Assembly (NCBI RefSeq): GCF_010093815.1
Contig: NW_022985554.1
Coordinates: 652,999 to 716,998 of the forward strand
Reading direction: 5' to 3'
Source: Pseudovirgaria hyperparasitica
Taxonomy: Eukaryota; Ascomycota; Dothideomycetes; Acrospermales; Acrospermaceae
Length of the DNA: 64,000 bases
The translations under genes and the position numbers were made by a program. Shown piece by piece: positions 35,311 through 46,067 of the stretch; the first letter of the stretch is position 1, and every line of letters begins with the position of its first letter. Under the pieces are notes generated by a model. The model saw only the letters and a list, made by a program, of their open reading frames with translations, did no database searches and was not told where the DNA came from.

Positions 35311-36819
35311 GGTGGGCGGTGAGGGAGAGCGGGTTGCGGGTAGCGGCGGGGTTGGAGAGATGAAGCTCGCAAGCTCGCGAGGCTGGGAAGAAGCAAGACG
35401 GGCAGTGATACACGGCACAAACGAGAGGCACAGGAAGATGTGGTGAAGAGCACAGCGAGGCCTCGACAGAAGAAGCCAACAGTCTGAATGGCTGGGCGGA
35501 AGGGTGAGACTGAATGGGGATGTGTGTCAGGTTCAGGTTGGAAAAGAGCGCGGTTGGGCAGATGATGTCAATGCGCGGGCAGGACTGGGACTTGGACTGG
35601 AAGTGGGAGGGACTGGCACTTTGGGGTTTGGGCGGGGGGCTCAGGCTGTTGTTGTTGCTGCTGTCGTTGCTGCCCTGCCCTCGCCCCGTTTAGCTGGCTG
35701 GCTGCCCGTCGTCTACCTGGTGAAGACTACTATTATTATATTTATACATACATCCATACATCCCAACGTTAATCACACACTGCGCCTCAGTCATCATGTC
35801 CTGTCCACTCACGGTCCGCCGGATGCCGTCGAGACACGTACTATGTAATTATATATGTTACCACTGTGCCTCAACCTTGAACATAGTTATAGCCTTTATT
35901 GACGTTAATCGCTGTCCAGCTGGTATTATTAGTCCAGCCTCCTGGCACAGCACGCACCCGCTCGCGCACACCTACATACGCACGCTGTCTCATGTTATAT
36001 CCTCACCATTGGCTGCCGCGAACGAGTGAGCGAGTGAGTGAAAGCTGAGAGGCTGGGACGCAGACACCAGAAGCGTTTCGTCTCGTGCCGCTGCCGCAGC
36101 TCACCGGCGGCCGTTCGGAGCGGGGGTAAATGGATGCGTAGGAATGGATCTAGCTTCTAGAAACGTGGAGTCTTTGCTTGCAGATGTGTGCAGGCTGATT
36201 GCAGTGGTGGTATGCGAACTGCCATGGCCTGGGGCGAGACAGGACCTATCTTTGAGAGCTGGACGCTGTTCTTGATGTTCTTATACTGCTTCCAGGGCTT
36301 CCTGGCTCGATACTGCTCGACGACTGGACGACGAGGCGAGACTTTGTGTTGATACTTTGTCGGCCCTGGTACCGGCCAGGTAATCGATAAGCAAGACGTC
36401 ATCTTGCGTAGTCGCATGCCTGGCTGGCCTGAAAGTGAAACAACATAAAACTAGGACGACTAGACAGCCCAGCCCCCTCAATTTGCCAATCAACCTTGCC
36501 GCCAGGTCATCGTATTTGAGCATCAACTCATTCGTTCCTCTCCATCCGAGCCATTTGTTGTTGCGCCTTTTCCACGTAGTGTCATCTGCTTGAGCTGCCA
36601 ACCAGCTGAGTGACTGCCAGCCATTATGTCATCATGCTTACTCAGGCGTTATTCAGCGACTGACACCCGACCCTCGAGGATTCATCTCTCTCCTCTCCAC
36701 TCTCAGTATATCTTGTCACGTACAACAATACCATATCCCGTCTGTCAGATGGTGGAAGGGTGAATTGTGAGTTATGCTGGGTAGAGCGAACATAAGTTCT
36801 TCGATTTGTCAAGAACTTA
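35311..36819. other. Intergenic
   Basis: 1.5 kb holding the promoter of the DUF8035 gene and the 3' flank of the APH-like gene. Minus-strand frames at 36157-36601 show no domain. A GTT/GCT-rich patch lies near 35645-35680. Confidence 0.6.
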
Positions 36820-37776
36820 TCACTCCACGTCGTACAAGTCATTCCAGAAGAGGATATCGCTCAGCATCTCCTCTGGCAGATTGATTGCAGCGAAGTTCTC
36901 ACGCTTTGGAGTTCGTATTTGAGTATGAACGCTCGCCGCAGTTTTCCAGCCAAAGAATCCAGCCATCTCCCAGTCGACGAGACCAACAATCCGATCGTTA
37001 TCAACAATGCAGTTTGACTGCGAGACATCGTTGTGCATGAGGCTGAGGTCGGAGTCTTTGTTGTCCTCTGCAAAGATGATTTCTCGTTCGAGCTCCTGAA
37101 TGCCACGATGCTCGACGGGATCTGGATCCGGAATGACGTATGATCGGCGACTGGTCTCAACTGTCGGGGTTATTGTGCGCAGTCTCTGTAGTATCTCTCG
37201 TGCCTGTTGCTTGAAGGAAGTCTTCTGACGCTGCGAGATGTACTGCCATGCTACGTTGAGGCCCACTCCAGGGATTCTCTCTTGCACAAACACATCTCGT
37301 CCGTTGACCTGTCGACAACTTAGTAGTGCATAGGCCAAACAGACATATTCTACTAAGCGTATTGGAGAGTGAGTAGGTACCTTGGCTGCGAAATAGACCC
37401 GAGGGACTTTTGTGGTGCCATCCAACACCGTCCTCGCAAGAGCAATTGCCTCGACCTCGTTCGCATCGGCGTACGAATAGTCGCGGTGAGCCCGTCGCCC
37501 TTGGAGCAGCTCCTTCAGGTGACTAGACTTGACAATCACGCCCCCGAGCGCAAACACATCGCGCCCTCCGTCCTGGTTCTCGTAGATTCTGGTCGACTCG
37601 GTGCATTTCGCAAGGACCGTAGACCAGTATTCTAGGGCCTCGGGCGTGGTGCGATTGATGTGCTTTGCATCAGGCACGAAGTCGGTGGGCTGGGGACGGT
37701 AGCGGCCGTACAGAGGCACGTCTGCGTAGCGGTCTGTGGGCGGTATGTTGTCCGGGTTGGCTTCGTATGGGTTCAT
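36820..37776 (-). CDS. Aminoglycoside phosphotransferase-fold (APH) kinase-like protein
   Basis: Predicted 294 aa in two exons: 37776-37381 and 37308-36820. The 72-nt intron (37380-37309) has no in-frame stop, so an unspliced read-through of 318 aa is also open; I prefer the spliced form because donor (gtacct) and acceptor (cag) are good and it joins AAK to VNGRDVFVQE. The catalytic loop reads MHNDVSQSNCIVD (H-x-D-x4-N) and the metal-binding segment GLVDWEMAGFFG corresponds to the DFG/DWE motif. Fungal proteins of this group are numerous and mostly have unknown substrates; antibiotic resistance should not be assumed. The start gives MNPYEANPDNIPP; an upstream in-frame ATG at 37857 seems less likely. 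Confidence 0.88.
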   Translation of the reverse strand: MNPYEANPDNIPPTDRYADVPLYGRYRPQPTDFVPDAKHINRTTPEALEYWSTVLAKCTESTRIYENQDGGRDVFALGGVIVKSSHLKELLQGRRAHRDYSYADANEVEAIALARTVLDGTTKVPRVYFAAKVPTHSPIRLVEYVCLAYALLSCRQVNGRDVFVQERIPGVGLNVAWQYISQRQKTSFKQQAREILQRLRTITPTVETSRRSYVIPDPDPVEHRGIQELEREIIFAEDNKDSDLSLMHNDVSQSNCIVDNDRIVGLVDWEMAGFFGWKTAASVHTQIRTPKRENFAAINLPEEMLSDILFWNDLYDVE

Positions 37777-38609
37777 TGTGTGGGTGTTGTTGGATTGATG
37801 GACGGTGACGTTACGTGCGAGGACGGTACATCCAGCAGAGAACCACGAGCCGCCCACAAATCCATGTGCACGGGCCGTATCTCCGCTCCCAACGGTCGCC
37901 TGCCATGTGATTTCACCTTAGCAAGACCTACTTCTCAAACTCTATTTGTCCTTCTATCCTCCTGCTTATGTGAGGCGTACTTGTAGTCTACTTTAACGCC
38001 GTATACTGAAAGCTGTTATTTATATTATGCTTGCATATCATCTTCTACACAACCCAGTCAACACACCATTCCACGTGCAATATCAGCCAGCACATGCGAA
38101 AGGCGCGGAACACGAGGATACCATCCCGCGGGTACATCGAGTAACGTAACCCACTAGCCACAAACAACAGATATCCAACACCATCTTTCCACATCCAGCC
38201 TAGCGCGAGCCCTATATCGCCTTCTAGAACGACTACCGGGGGTCGGCAATATCATAATCACGAATCTAAAAAAGGGGGGCGCGCGATCCCATTTCCCATC
38301 TCTCAAACCCCAACCGCGCTACGCAATAACACAATAGATTCGTTAGTTAGCCAGGTCCCTTGAAATGGGAGTGCTTTCAAAGCATATAGCGTAGCGGCGG
38401 GTTATTGCCAGTAGCCCCCTGCTTGCTTGCTTGCTGTATAAAGTCCTTGGCCCCGAGACTGGCTATTCACTGGTATTTTCGTTCTGTTTTGTTTCGTCCT
38501 GTTTCGCCTTGTTCAGTTTCGTGCAATACACACACACACATACACCTCGTCGCTCTTTAAGCAAATATCTCCCCCAACCACGCTCGCTCACCACCACACC
38601 AAACCCACC
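37777..38609. other. Divergent intergenic region
   Basis: 833 bp between the starts of the APH-like and GPI-type genes. No gene seen. Confidence 0.65.
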
Positions 38610-39345
38610 ATGAAACCCACCACCACCACCACCCCGCTCCTCGCCCTCCTCACCCTCCTCACCACCCCCCTCCACGCCCAATCCCCCACCACCACCGTAG
38701 TCTCCATGTTCGGCCTCGCCGGCGCAAACTACACCGCCTCCATCATCGCCATCGCCTCCTCCACCACCACCCTCCAGCTCATCTGCCCGTCCGCCCTCTC
38801 CTCCCTCTCCCCCGCCTCCAACGACGACGAACAAGACTACGCCTGCTACGCCCCCACCCTCACCGTCACCACCGCATCCACCTTCTTCGCCTTCGACTAC
38901 ACCGATCTCGACAACGGGAATACCGTTGGGGGCCCGATTACCTGTTCGCTTGGCGGGACGACGGCGGCGGCGTGCACGCAGATGGCGAGTGGGGTCGTGG
39001 ATGGCAGTTCGTTTAGTACGAGTGGGGAGTTTAGCGTTAGTGCGCCGGAGGATTTTGTCTGGGTGCCTGTTACGATTACGGGGGGGTTGGAGAAGATTGG
39101 TGGGTTTTTATGCTTTCTTTTTGCGGTTCTGCGTTCTTGCTGTGTTTTTGGGGCTCTTTGGGGGGGGGGGGTGTTTTGTGCTGACGTTGTGATGGGTAGA
39201 AAGTGCGACGCGGACGGGTACGGGGGCGGCGGCGCCGACGGGGTCGCAGGGTGCGGCTGCGGAGGTGACGGGTGGTCGGGCGAAGGGGGTGAATGCGGTT
39301 GCTGTTGGGGCTGTTGGGGCGGCTGTTTTGGCGTTTGCTGTTTGA
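38610..39345 (+). CDS. Small Thr/Ala-rich GPI-anchored-type cell-surface protein
   Basis: Predicted 211 aa in two exons: 38610-39099 and 39200-39345; phases agree. A signal peptide covers about residues 1-23 (ending LHAQ). The mature part is rich in Thr, Ser, Ala and Gly, has a possible N-glycosylation site (NYT) and four cysteines (LICPS, YACYA, ITCSL, AACTQ) that could form two disulfides. The second exon encodes a Gly/Ala/Thr linker and a hydrophobic C-terminus ending VGAVGAAVLAFAV, the pattern of a GPI-attachment signal. Such proteins lie at the fungal plasma membrane or wall; function is unknown. Codons are strongly C-ending in exon 1. Confidence 0.85.
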
Positions 39346-39817
39346 GGTTTTGGGATGTGGGAATAGGGGGGGTGGGATGGCGGGAGGGGATGGCAGAGGG
39401 ACGAATGTTTTTATAGCTGTTGATGTAGACAGAGTGTGTATATGCTTTTAATATGTACGTTTGATATATACGCTGAACACATACAATCATATCCACATAT
39501 GCAAGCCTCGTTTCCGATTCTATACTCAAGGCCTGGTTCTCGCGTTCTCGGGTGGGATTGGGCTTTAGAACGTTGATGATATACTTCTTACCTGCTTTGC
39601 TTATATTCTCCTAATTCATGTATAGGTATGAAAGCGAGGTAAGAGTAGGGACGGGTGTGGACTATAGGGGAACAGGGAAATATAAGATGTGTAAGAGACA
39701 GTATAGAGACATGGAGGATAGAGAGTAAAAGAACGAAAAGAATAAACAACGTAGGAAAGCACGTAGTCCTCTTGGCTTTGAATGTTGTTTGTTTCAATAT
39801 CTAGGTTCAAGTTGGTT

Positions 39818-40182
39818 GGTCTGTCCAGGTATCGATTCAGAGATCAGGAACAAGTAGAGTCCTGTCTGGTCTGTCCAGGCATCGATTCCGAGAGTAGGAA
39901 CAAGTAGAGTCCTGTCTGGTCTGTCCAGGCATCGATTCCGAGAGTAGGAACAAGTAGAGTCCTGTCTGGTCTGTCCAGGTATCGATTCAGAGAGTAGGAT
40001 TAAGTAGAGTCCTGTCTGGTCTGTCTGGTCTGTCTGGTCTGTCTGGTCTGTCTGGTCTGTCTGGTCTNNNNNNNNNNNNNNNNNNNNNNNNNNNNNNNNN
40101 NNNNNNNNNNNNCTGTCTGGTCTGTCTGGTCTGTCTGGTCTGTCTGGTCTGTCTGGTCTGTCTGGTCTATCTAGTCTGTCTA
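39818..40182. repeat. Nested minisatellite (50-bp then 9-bp units)
   Basis: Four copies of a 50-bp unit (39818-40017) beginning GGTCTGTCCAGG and ending GTCCTGTCT run directly into an array of the 9-bp unit GGTCTGTCT. The 9-bp unit matches the junction between 50-bp copies, so it probably arose from it by slippage or unequal exchange. The array is interrupted by the N run, so its true length is unknown. Confidence 0.95.
40068..40112. other. Assembly gap (45 N)
   Basis: Undetermined bases within the 9-bp array; the assembly probably collapsed or broke here. Confidence 0.98.
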
Positions 40183-40672
40183 GTCGTCTATTCTCCCCGA
40201 CCCTACAGATAGGCTATATAGGACATGCAGGACAGGCAAGACAACATCTCTCCTCTCCATCACAACAACTCCCGGTCATACATGGCCCCTATCCGCTATC
40301 CCACCGTGCGTGCATGCGTCTAAACTGTGAACCTAACCCTTATATATCCCACATGCGCTCGGCTTCTGTGCACGTGCTTCCAGACACGCGCAGGCCCAAG
40401 GCCCAGGCCCAAGAGCGGGTGTGTGTGTGTATATAGCTGTACGGATGGGGTGTGTGGAGGAGGATAGGATAGGATAGGAATGCGCCACCGCGTCATTCCT
40501 GCCTCTTCCCACGCTCGCTCCTTCCTTTCCTCTCATTCCAGCCCAAACGCACTAATTAGTTAGTACTGCTAGCACACTGCTATGGGTTCAAGCGGGTATG
40601 CCACACCGTATATACAACACTGAGTACCACAGTTGAGGCCCGGAAGCAAGGTCGGGGTCGTGCAGCAAAGTC

Positions 40673-40728
40673 CACGTTCAACGTCCACGTTCAACGTCCA
40701 CGTTCAACGTCCACGTTCAACGTCCACG
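40673..40728. repeat. 13-bp tandem repeat
   Basis: Four copies of CACGTTCAACGTC plus a partial one, in non-coding sequence. Confidence 0.92.
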
Positions 40729-41260
40729 TTCCTTGTCCCTGTTCCATCCATCCATCCAGCGGAGACGCGCCCGTTGATCGGCGTGTGGATGGATGGATGG
40801 ATAGACAAATGGACTCTACTAGTCGGTCGTGTAATGAAGTGTAACATACTGTAAATACTATACATCAACCACAAGTAAGATCAAGGCCTCACTAACATAC
40901 CCGCGCCCAGCCCAGTACTCAGCGACGGACGAGTAGGAAAGGTTGTTGCGAGATATACCGCTGTCTGCCATGTCTGTGTCGTCCGCTATGTATACAGATT
41001 ATAACCAGGAGAATGTAGCGTGATCGACATGCATGTCGGAGGAGACTCCTACACATCTACCTACCTCCTACCTACCTACATACATACTTCCTACTCCTCC
41101 TCCGCGCCCATACACAGACTAGCAAACACTAACGATAACCCCCTTTCCAACCACATGTGTGCGTTTCGCATATGCATGTGGTGCGTTCGGCATCGTGAAT
41201 ATCCCTCAATCTCACTGGGATGTCCATCCACGAGGTAGGAGCCCAAGAGTACAGGACGCG

Positions 41261-41320
41261 AACAGGATAGGAACAGGATAGGAACAAAGACAGGATAGGA
41301 ACAGGATAGAACAGAACAGC
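41261..41320. repeat. AACAGGATAGG-type tandem repeat
   Basis: About five imperfect copies of an 11-bp unit in non-coding sequence. Confidence 0.85.
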
Positions 41321-41880
41321 TCCACGGCGCGACCCGGCGTGGAAGCGAGCATGCCAGACGCCCCATTCGCGCTGATACAGCACTCCAGCACTCCATGCCA
41401 GCACACACGCACGACCCGGCATGAGCACAGTGGCGCCTTGAGGGGAAGATCTTGATGCCCTACGTTAGTACGTTAGTCGTGCCCGGTGCAAAAGGCGATA
41501 GGAGGCACAGGTCACGTTAGGTTAAGGTATTGGCCATAGGGAATGAATGGTCATGGAGTCGTTTAGTATGTATGCTTTCTGGGGCGTTGTCCAAGTGTGA
41601 GTGGCTGTGAGTGACGTCTACATCAGGACCTGCATTCAATCAGCGTCAACGGGGCAGCAGCAGTATTAGTATCAGCCCTACACGGCCTCCAGTCCAGGGC
41701 AAACACGAGCATGATGGGCAAGTACAAGTCTAGAAGCGCAGATCGGGGAGGAAGGGATAGGGATCGACGACCTTTGGAAGGGGAGCAGGTGTGGCGCATG
41801 GATTAAAGTGTGGGGCAGGCAGTGCGGAGAGGCGGCGTCAACCGCAACGTTGGCGGACGTGCAGCGAGGAGTTGAACAAC

Positions 41881-41907
41881 GACAACAACGACAACAACGA
41901 CAACAAT
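41881..41907. repeat. GACAACAAC tandem repeat
   Basis: Three copies of a 9-bp unit with a degenerate fourth, in non-coding sequence. Confidence 0.88.
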
Positions 41908-42123
41908 GATCTCGTAGATGGATCGTGACGGCTTGTTTGCTTGATATTGCGAGTTGTCTTGCGAGCTGTAGATCCAGGTCTTGCTTTGACGATTAAGAGC
42001 CTGCACGTTATTGAAGTTGCGCCACAGGGCGTCGAGCAACGCAACACGCCGACAGGCCAGTCCGCTCTCGCCTCGACCATCACGTCAAGAAGAGCTCCTG
42101 GAGAAACATCCAGTGACTGCAAC

Positions 42124-42229
42124 ATGTCGGCGCCAAACAGCCTGATCCTGTACCACTACCCAATGTCGCCCTCCTTCGCGGGCCATCGTGTGGTGTCTGG
42201 CTCTGCTGGGCGTCGAGTATGCCGAGTGT
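42124..42229 (+). pseudogene. Decayed glutathione S-transferase-like N-terminus
   Basis: From the ATG the sequence reads MSAPNSLILYHYPMSPSFA, like the first beta strand and active-site loop of GST-N/thioredoxin-fold proteins. From 42182 a different frame reads AIVWCLALLGVEYAEC, which matches the next helix and strand of the same fold. The two halves are out of frame by one base and no intron fits. Beyond about 42230 the similarity fades. I read this as a relic of a host GST-like gene; a sequencing error in an intact gene is the alternative, but the absence of a recognisable C-terminal half argues against it. Confidence 0.45.
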
Positions 42230-43932
42230 GTACGTACAGGCATCACGTGTCGTGGAGCACAAGGTCAAGCTGGGGCTAACTAATGCAAAGCAGTCACCTA
42301 TCCACTCGAGCGGGTAGTGACGGACCCTGACATGAGCAGCACCAGTCTGCCAGCGAACTATATCTCTCAGCGACCGTTCCCCAAGGTGTTTTGCGTGGAT
42401 CGGACGGCGGACAGCGCCAAGCCTGGCAGTATGGAGCAGGATGAAGCACGGGAATGAGAGAGGATTGTGATTCATATGCCACGGACGGGATTCAGGGTGA
42501 AGCGAGTGGGAGCGCAGCTGTAGAGGAAGTGCATGAGGCGATTGGGGCCTCAGGACTGAGGAGAGCGAATGGGGCGGGGCAAGATAAAGAGAGGTGGTGG
42601 TAGGTTGGGCTCGCAAGCACAGCATCTGGTAGGTATTATTGTGAGCAATATCATGACGGAATCACGGCAGTGGACAGTTGGATGATGATGATGGCAGTAG
42701 TATCCTTGTAGTATTAGCGATGCAGGAGGGTGAGGTGTGTGGATATAGAGAATGTCTTGGCAAAGGCTTCTCGCACCCCGTTTAGCAAGCCGTGCTGTGT
42801 GCTGCAGGTGACGGCAAAGGTCCAGTGAACGGGCGCCACGCAGACAGGGAATGCTGGATTGAGCACAGCGAACAGAGTGGTTAATTAGTTTGGTAGACAG
42901 TCGAAAAGGACGACGAGGAGGATCGTGGAGATGGGCAGCAGCAGACAGATGACACAGCAGCAGGCATGGGCCAGTAAGCGGAGGATGTGAAGTATCGGGA
43001 AGACAGGAGTGACTGCGAGTAGAAGCGGGTTGTGCGATATTATTGATTGATTGATTGATTGATCAGTAGTGATTGCAGTGCAAGGAGGAGGAGGAAGAAG
43101 AAGAAGGGAGAAGATTGGATGTTGAGGTTGAACATGGAGGTGGTGAGGTGAGCCCAAAGCAGGCTAGTGCGTGGGTAGAAGCTATGGGGAGCTGATAGAG
43201 AGCTCTTGAGGAGCACGACTTGTCGCTCATGCACTCTCTTGCACAGCATTCTACATGTCGATCGTGTGCTCGACAAACATGAAGAAGCAAACAAGGCCAG
43301 TCCGACGATGGAGTCACGATCCAGTAGCAATGGATGGAGAAGAGGAGGAATGAAGGTATTGGGAGGTGTGTGAGAGGGATAGTGGAGTGGAGGGCTGGAC
43401 GGGCATTGGGGCACCGAGCGTGAGAGCATTGCTGCCCAACGAACACGTTGACGCCTGGACTGGCACTAACACGGATCCAGTTGGGGGCACGACTTGCAAT
43501 CCACAGCATCCACACACTGCAACCCAACATTGTCTCAAACAGTGCTGGCGATCGGTGTTTTATTTACTCTTTGGCGCGACGATCATGTGGCAGAGTGTGG
43601 TGCGGGAGGGTATCTGGCGGTGGAGTAGAGGAATGATGGGAGAGAGGTTTAGAGAAGGCTTGAATGGGCAAAAGAAGGGTGAGTGCAGCCCCAATCGTCG
43701 TCATCGTCATCGGCCACGTTTTCTTGCGGGTTGTAATTAAGGGCCAGTCAAGTAGGGCAGAAAGGGGAAAATGGGGGGGCAGAAGGGCAATAGGGCAGCA
43801 AAACGGCAGCAAAAAGGGCAGCGAAAAAGGCGAAAAGGCAGCTATCGGCAGGCGGCCCAGCGCGCGTCATCGGCGGGCGGGCGACTACTACTACTTAGGG
43901 GGCATGCCCGTCCAGCAGCTAATCATCACAGC

Positions 43933-43961
43933 TCACACACACACACACACACACACACACA
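43933..43961. repeat. CA microsatellite
   Basis: About 14 CA dinucleotides in non-coding sequence. Confidence 0.93.
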
Positions 43962-44169
43962 GATTAATTACTACCACCAAGAATAAGTAACAGGAGCCCG
44001 ACGTTTTCCCTGTGGTATTGGTGTGGATGATGTAGATGATGTGGACACCCCTCCCTCCCCCCCCTCCTCCAAGATAACATACTATACATGGCCGGTATGG
44101 AACAGCTACCAATCAGTGCCAATCGCCCCCCTCTACAAAAAAATAGAGCCGCACTCTTCCCCCACTAAA

Positions 44170-45052
44170 TTCTCTCTCTCTCTCTCTCCTGTCTCTTGAT
44201 CTACTTCTTCTCCCTAATAATTACTACTCCCTCCCCTCAGTAGTAGTAGTAGTAGCATCATCATCATCATCAGCATCAGCATCATACTTACTACTTCCAC
44301 TTGATCGCCATCCACTAGAACAGGACCCTTGCTCTTCCAACCTCTTCCCTCGTCTTCCACCCTTGCTGTCCTGACGTCTTCTTCTTCTTCTTCTTCTACT
44401 ACAGCTTCTTCTTCTACTGCTTCTTCTTTTCCAACCTACCACAACAACCTTTACGCCTCTCTGCCACATACGCATTGCTGCTCTCTTCTGCTGCAACCAA
44501 CCAACCGACCGACCACTCACTGCTTCTATTCCGCTTCCGTGCCACCCCTCTGCTGTCTTCCCACCGCGCTACCTGACTTTGGTCTGACTGCCTGACTGAC
44601 TGACTGCTGCCACTTGGACCCTGGTCAAAACTCTGCGCCTGCGGACACACCTCCACTATTACTACCACCACCACCACCACCAATCCCCAATCGGACGCCT
44701 CTTGCTGCTAGCCCTGTCCTCTTATTTCTGCTCCTGTTCCCTCTTACCACTTCACTGCCCCCCGCCCCTCACCTCTTACTCTCTCTCTCTCTCTCTCACT
44801 TCTTCCATTTCTTCTCTGCTCCTTGCTCCTTTTGGTCTTCTTCCACCACCACCACTACCACCACTACCACCGCATCTCCATCCATCCTCTCTGCTGTCCG
44901 GCCTTTGGTTCCATCTTTTGGTTCTCTACTCTACTCACCTGTCGCAGTTGGCTGTCCTGTCCCGTACTATTTGGTTCTTCGACACTGTCCCCCAGTGTCG
45001 ACCTCTCTCTCCACACTCCTCTCCAAACCCTCTCTCCTGCACATCCGCAATC
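44170..45052 (+). promoter_or_regulatory. Long pyrimidine-rich tract before the RfeG-like start codon
   Basis: Nearly 900 bp strongly biased to C and T on the plus strand, including CT, CTT and ACC repeats, runs up to the ATG at 45053. CT-rich tracts often flank transcription start sites in filamentous fungi; this one is unusually long and may include a long 5' leader. Confidence 0.5.
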
Positions 45053-46067
45053 ATGTCGTTAAATCGCCAGTGGTTTGTACCCGGTGACGACATTGCTCGT
45101 GAGGTCATCACCGCCGATATCCAGCGATATCTAGGTCCTGATGCCACCGTCAGACCGGGAACCGGTACTGGAGAGTACGAGGCAAGTACACCACCGACGA
45201 TGCATCATCATTATCACCATGTCATCTAACCCTTTCTACCAGGGAATGGACGGTTTTTGGATAACTGCCTATCGTACTCTCACTTCGGTATGTGCTGCCC
45301 TGCCACGTCTTGCTCGCCACGACGACCATCACGCTAACCACCCCTTCCCTCCAGAACATGATCAAAGACCTGAAGCAGGACTCGCAAAGATGGAGAGCCG
45401 AGATGGCTCACGGACGAGGTAGTCTAACCGGCAGCCATGGAAAGGGCTCAAAAATTGACGCAGCTTTAGTCGCCTATCAAGATTCCACCACCCACCAGGC
45501 CAGGCAGCACTACGGTCCCACTCCTGGTCCCTCGCGCCACGATCCTGCCGCTGCCTACCAGCAGACTGCTCCAAGCTATGCCACTGGATACGGTAATTAT
45601 ACCCACCAACAGCCGTCCAGAGGAGGATATGCCCAGCAGCCCCAGCAGCCCCAGTATGCCACTCCCGGATACCAAGAGCCCGTCCGGACCACCGCTCCAA
45701 GCTACTCGTACGGCAACCAGGACACCCAGGCGGCCTATGGAGCTTACCAGCAGCCGCAGCAGGACCCGCGCTATCCCTATGCCCAGACAACCGCTGCCCC
45801 GCGTCAGGACATATACTCCCCACAGCAGCAACAGCCAAGGTATTTTGGATATTATCACCGGAAATATTTGGTCCTTCGCTAAACTCCTCTCTCAGTTCGG
45901 CTTCATATGGTAGCAACGCGTACGGCCACGAAGGGCGACGTAAGTCTTGATTAGCTTTCCACTCGGTTCGCCTCGTGTGATGAACCACCACCACTAACTT
46001 GCTTTTTTCTCTTTTAGCATACATACAACAGCAGCAGCCTCCATCGGGTAGACAGGGTCGTCGCTAG
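45053..46067 (+). CDS. RfeG-like Gln/Pro/Tyr-rich regulatory protein
   Basis: Predicted 250 aa in five exons: 45053-45181, 45243-45287, 45355-45839, 45896-45939 and 46018-46067; phases agree. Intron 1 is GC-AG with a perfect donor, GAG|GCAAGT, and only this choice joins GEYE to GMDGFWITAYRTLTS in frame. The conserved N-terminal half (WFVPGDDIAREVITADIQRY; GFWITAYRTLTSNMIKDLK; SQRWRAEM) matches fungal proteins often annotated as transcription factor RfeG. The remainder is disordered, with Q, P, Y and G repeats (YAQQPQQPQYATPGYQ). No classic DNA-binding domain is visible, so the transcription-factor name is by similarity only. The last 17 codons form a separate 50-nt exon. Confidence 0.82.

Larger units (their letters stand above)
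39346..42123. other. Gene-poor repeat-rich region
   Basis: 2.8 kb with no supportable gene. It holds the nested minisatellite with the assembly gap and several short tandem arrays listed separately. Confidence 0.65.
42230..45052. other. Gene-free, low-complexity region upstream of the RfeG-like gene
   Basis: 2.8 kb with no supportable gene. It contains TTGA repeats at 43042-43062, a CA microsatellite at about 43933-43961, a purine-rich stretch at 43770-43850, and a pyrimidine-rich tract (about 44170-45050). Confidence 0.6.

Noticed and set aside
36157-36601. Overlapping minus-strand frames of about 100 codons
   Set aside because: No domain, no splice continuation, and typical of non-coding sequence.
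39818-40182. CRISPR-like array of direct repeats
   Set aside because: The units are contiguous tandem copies without unique spacers, and this is a fungal nuclear sequence.
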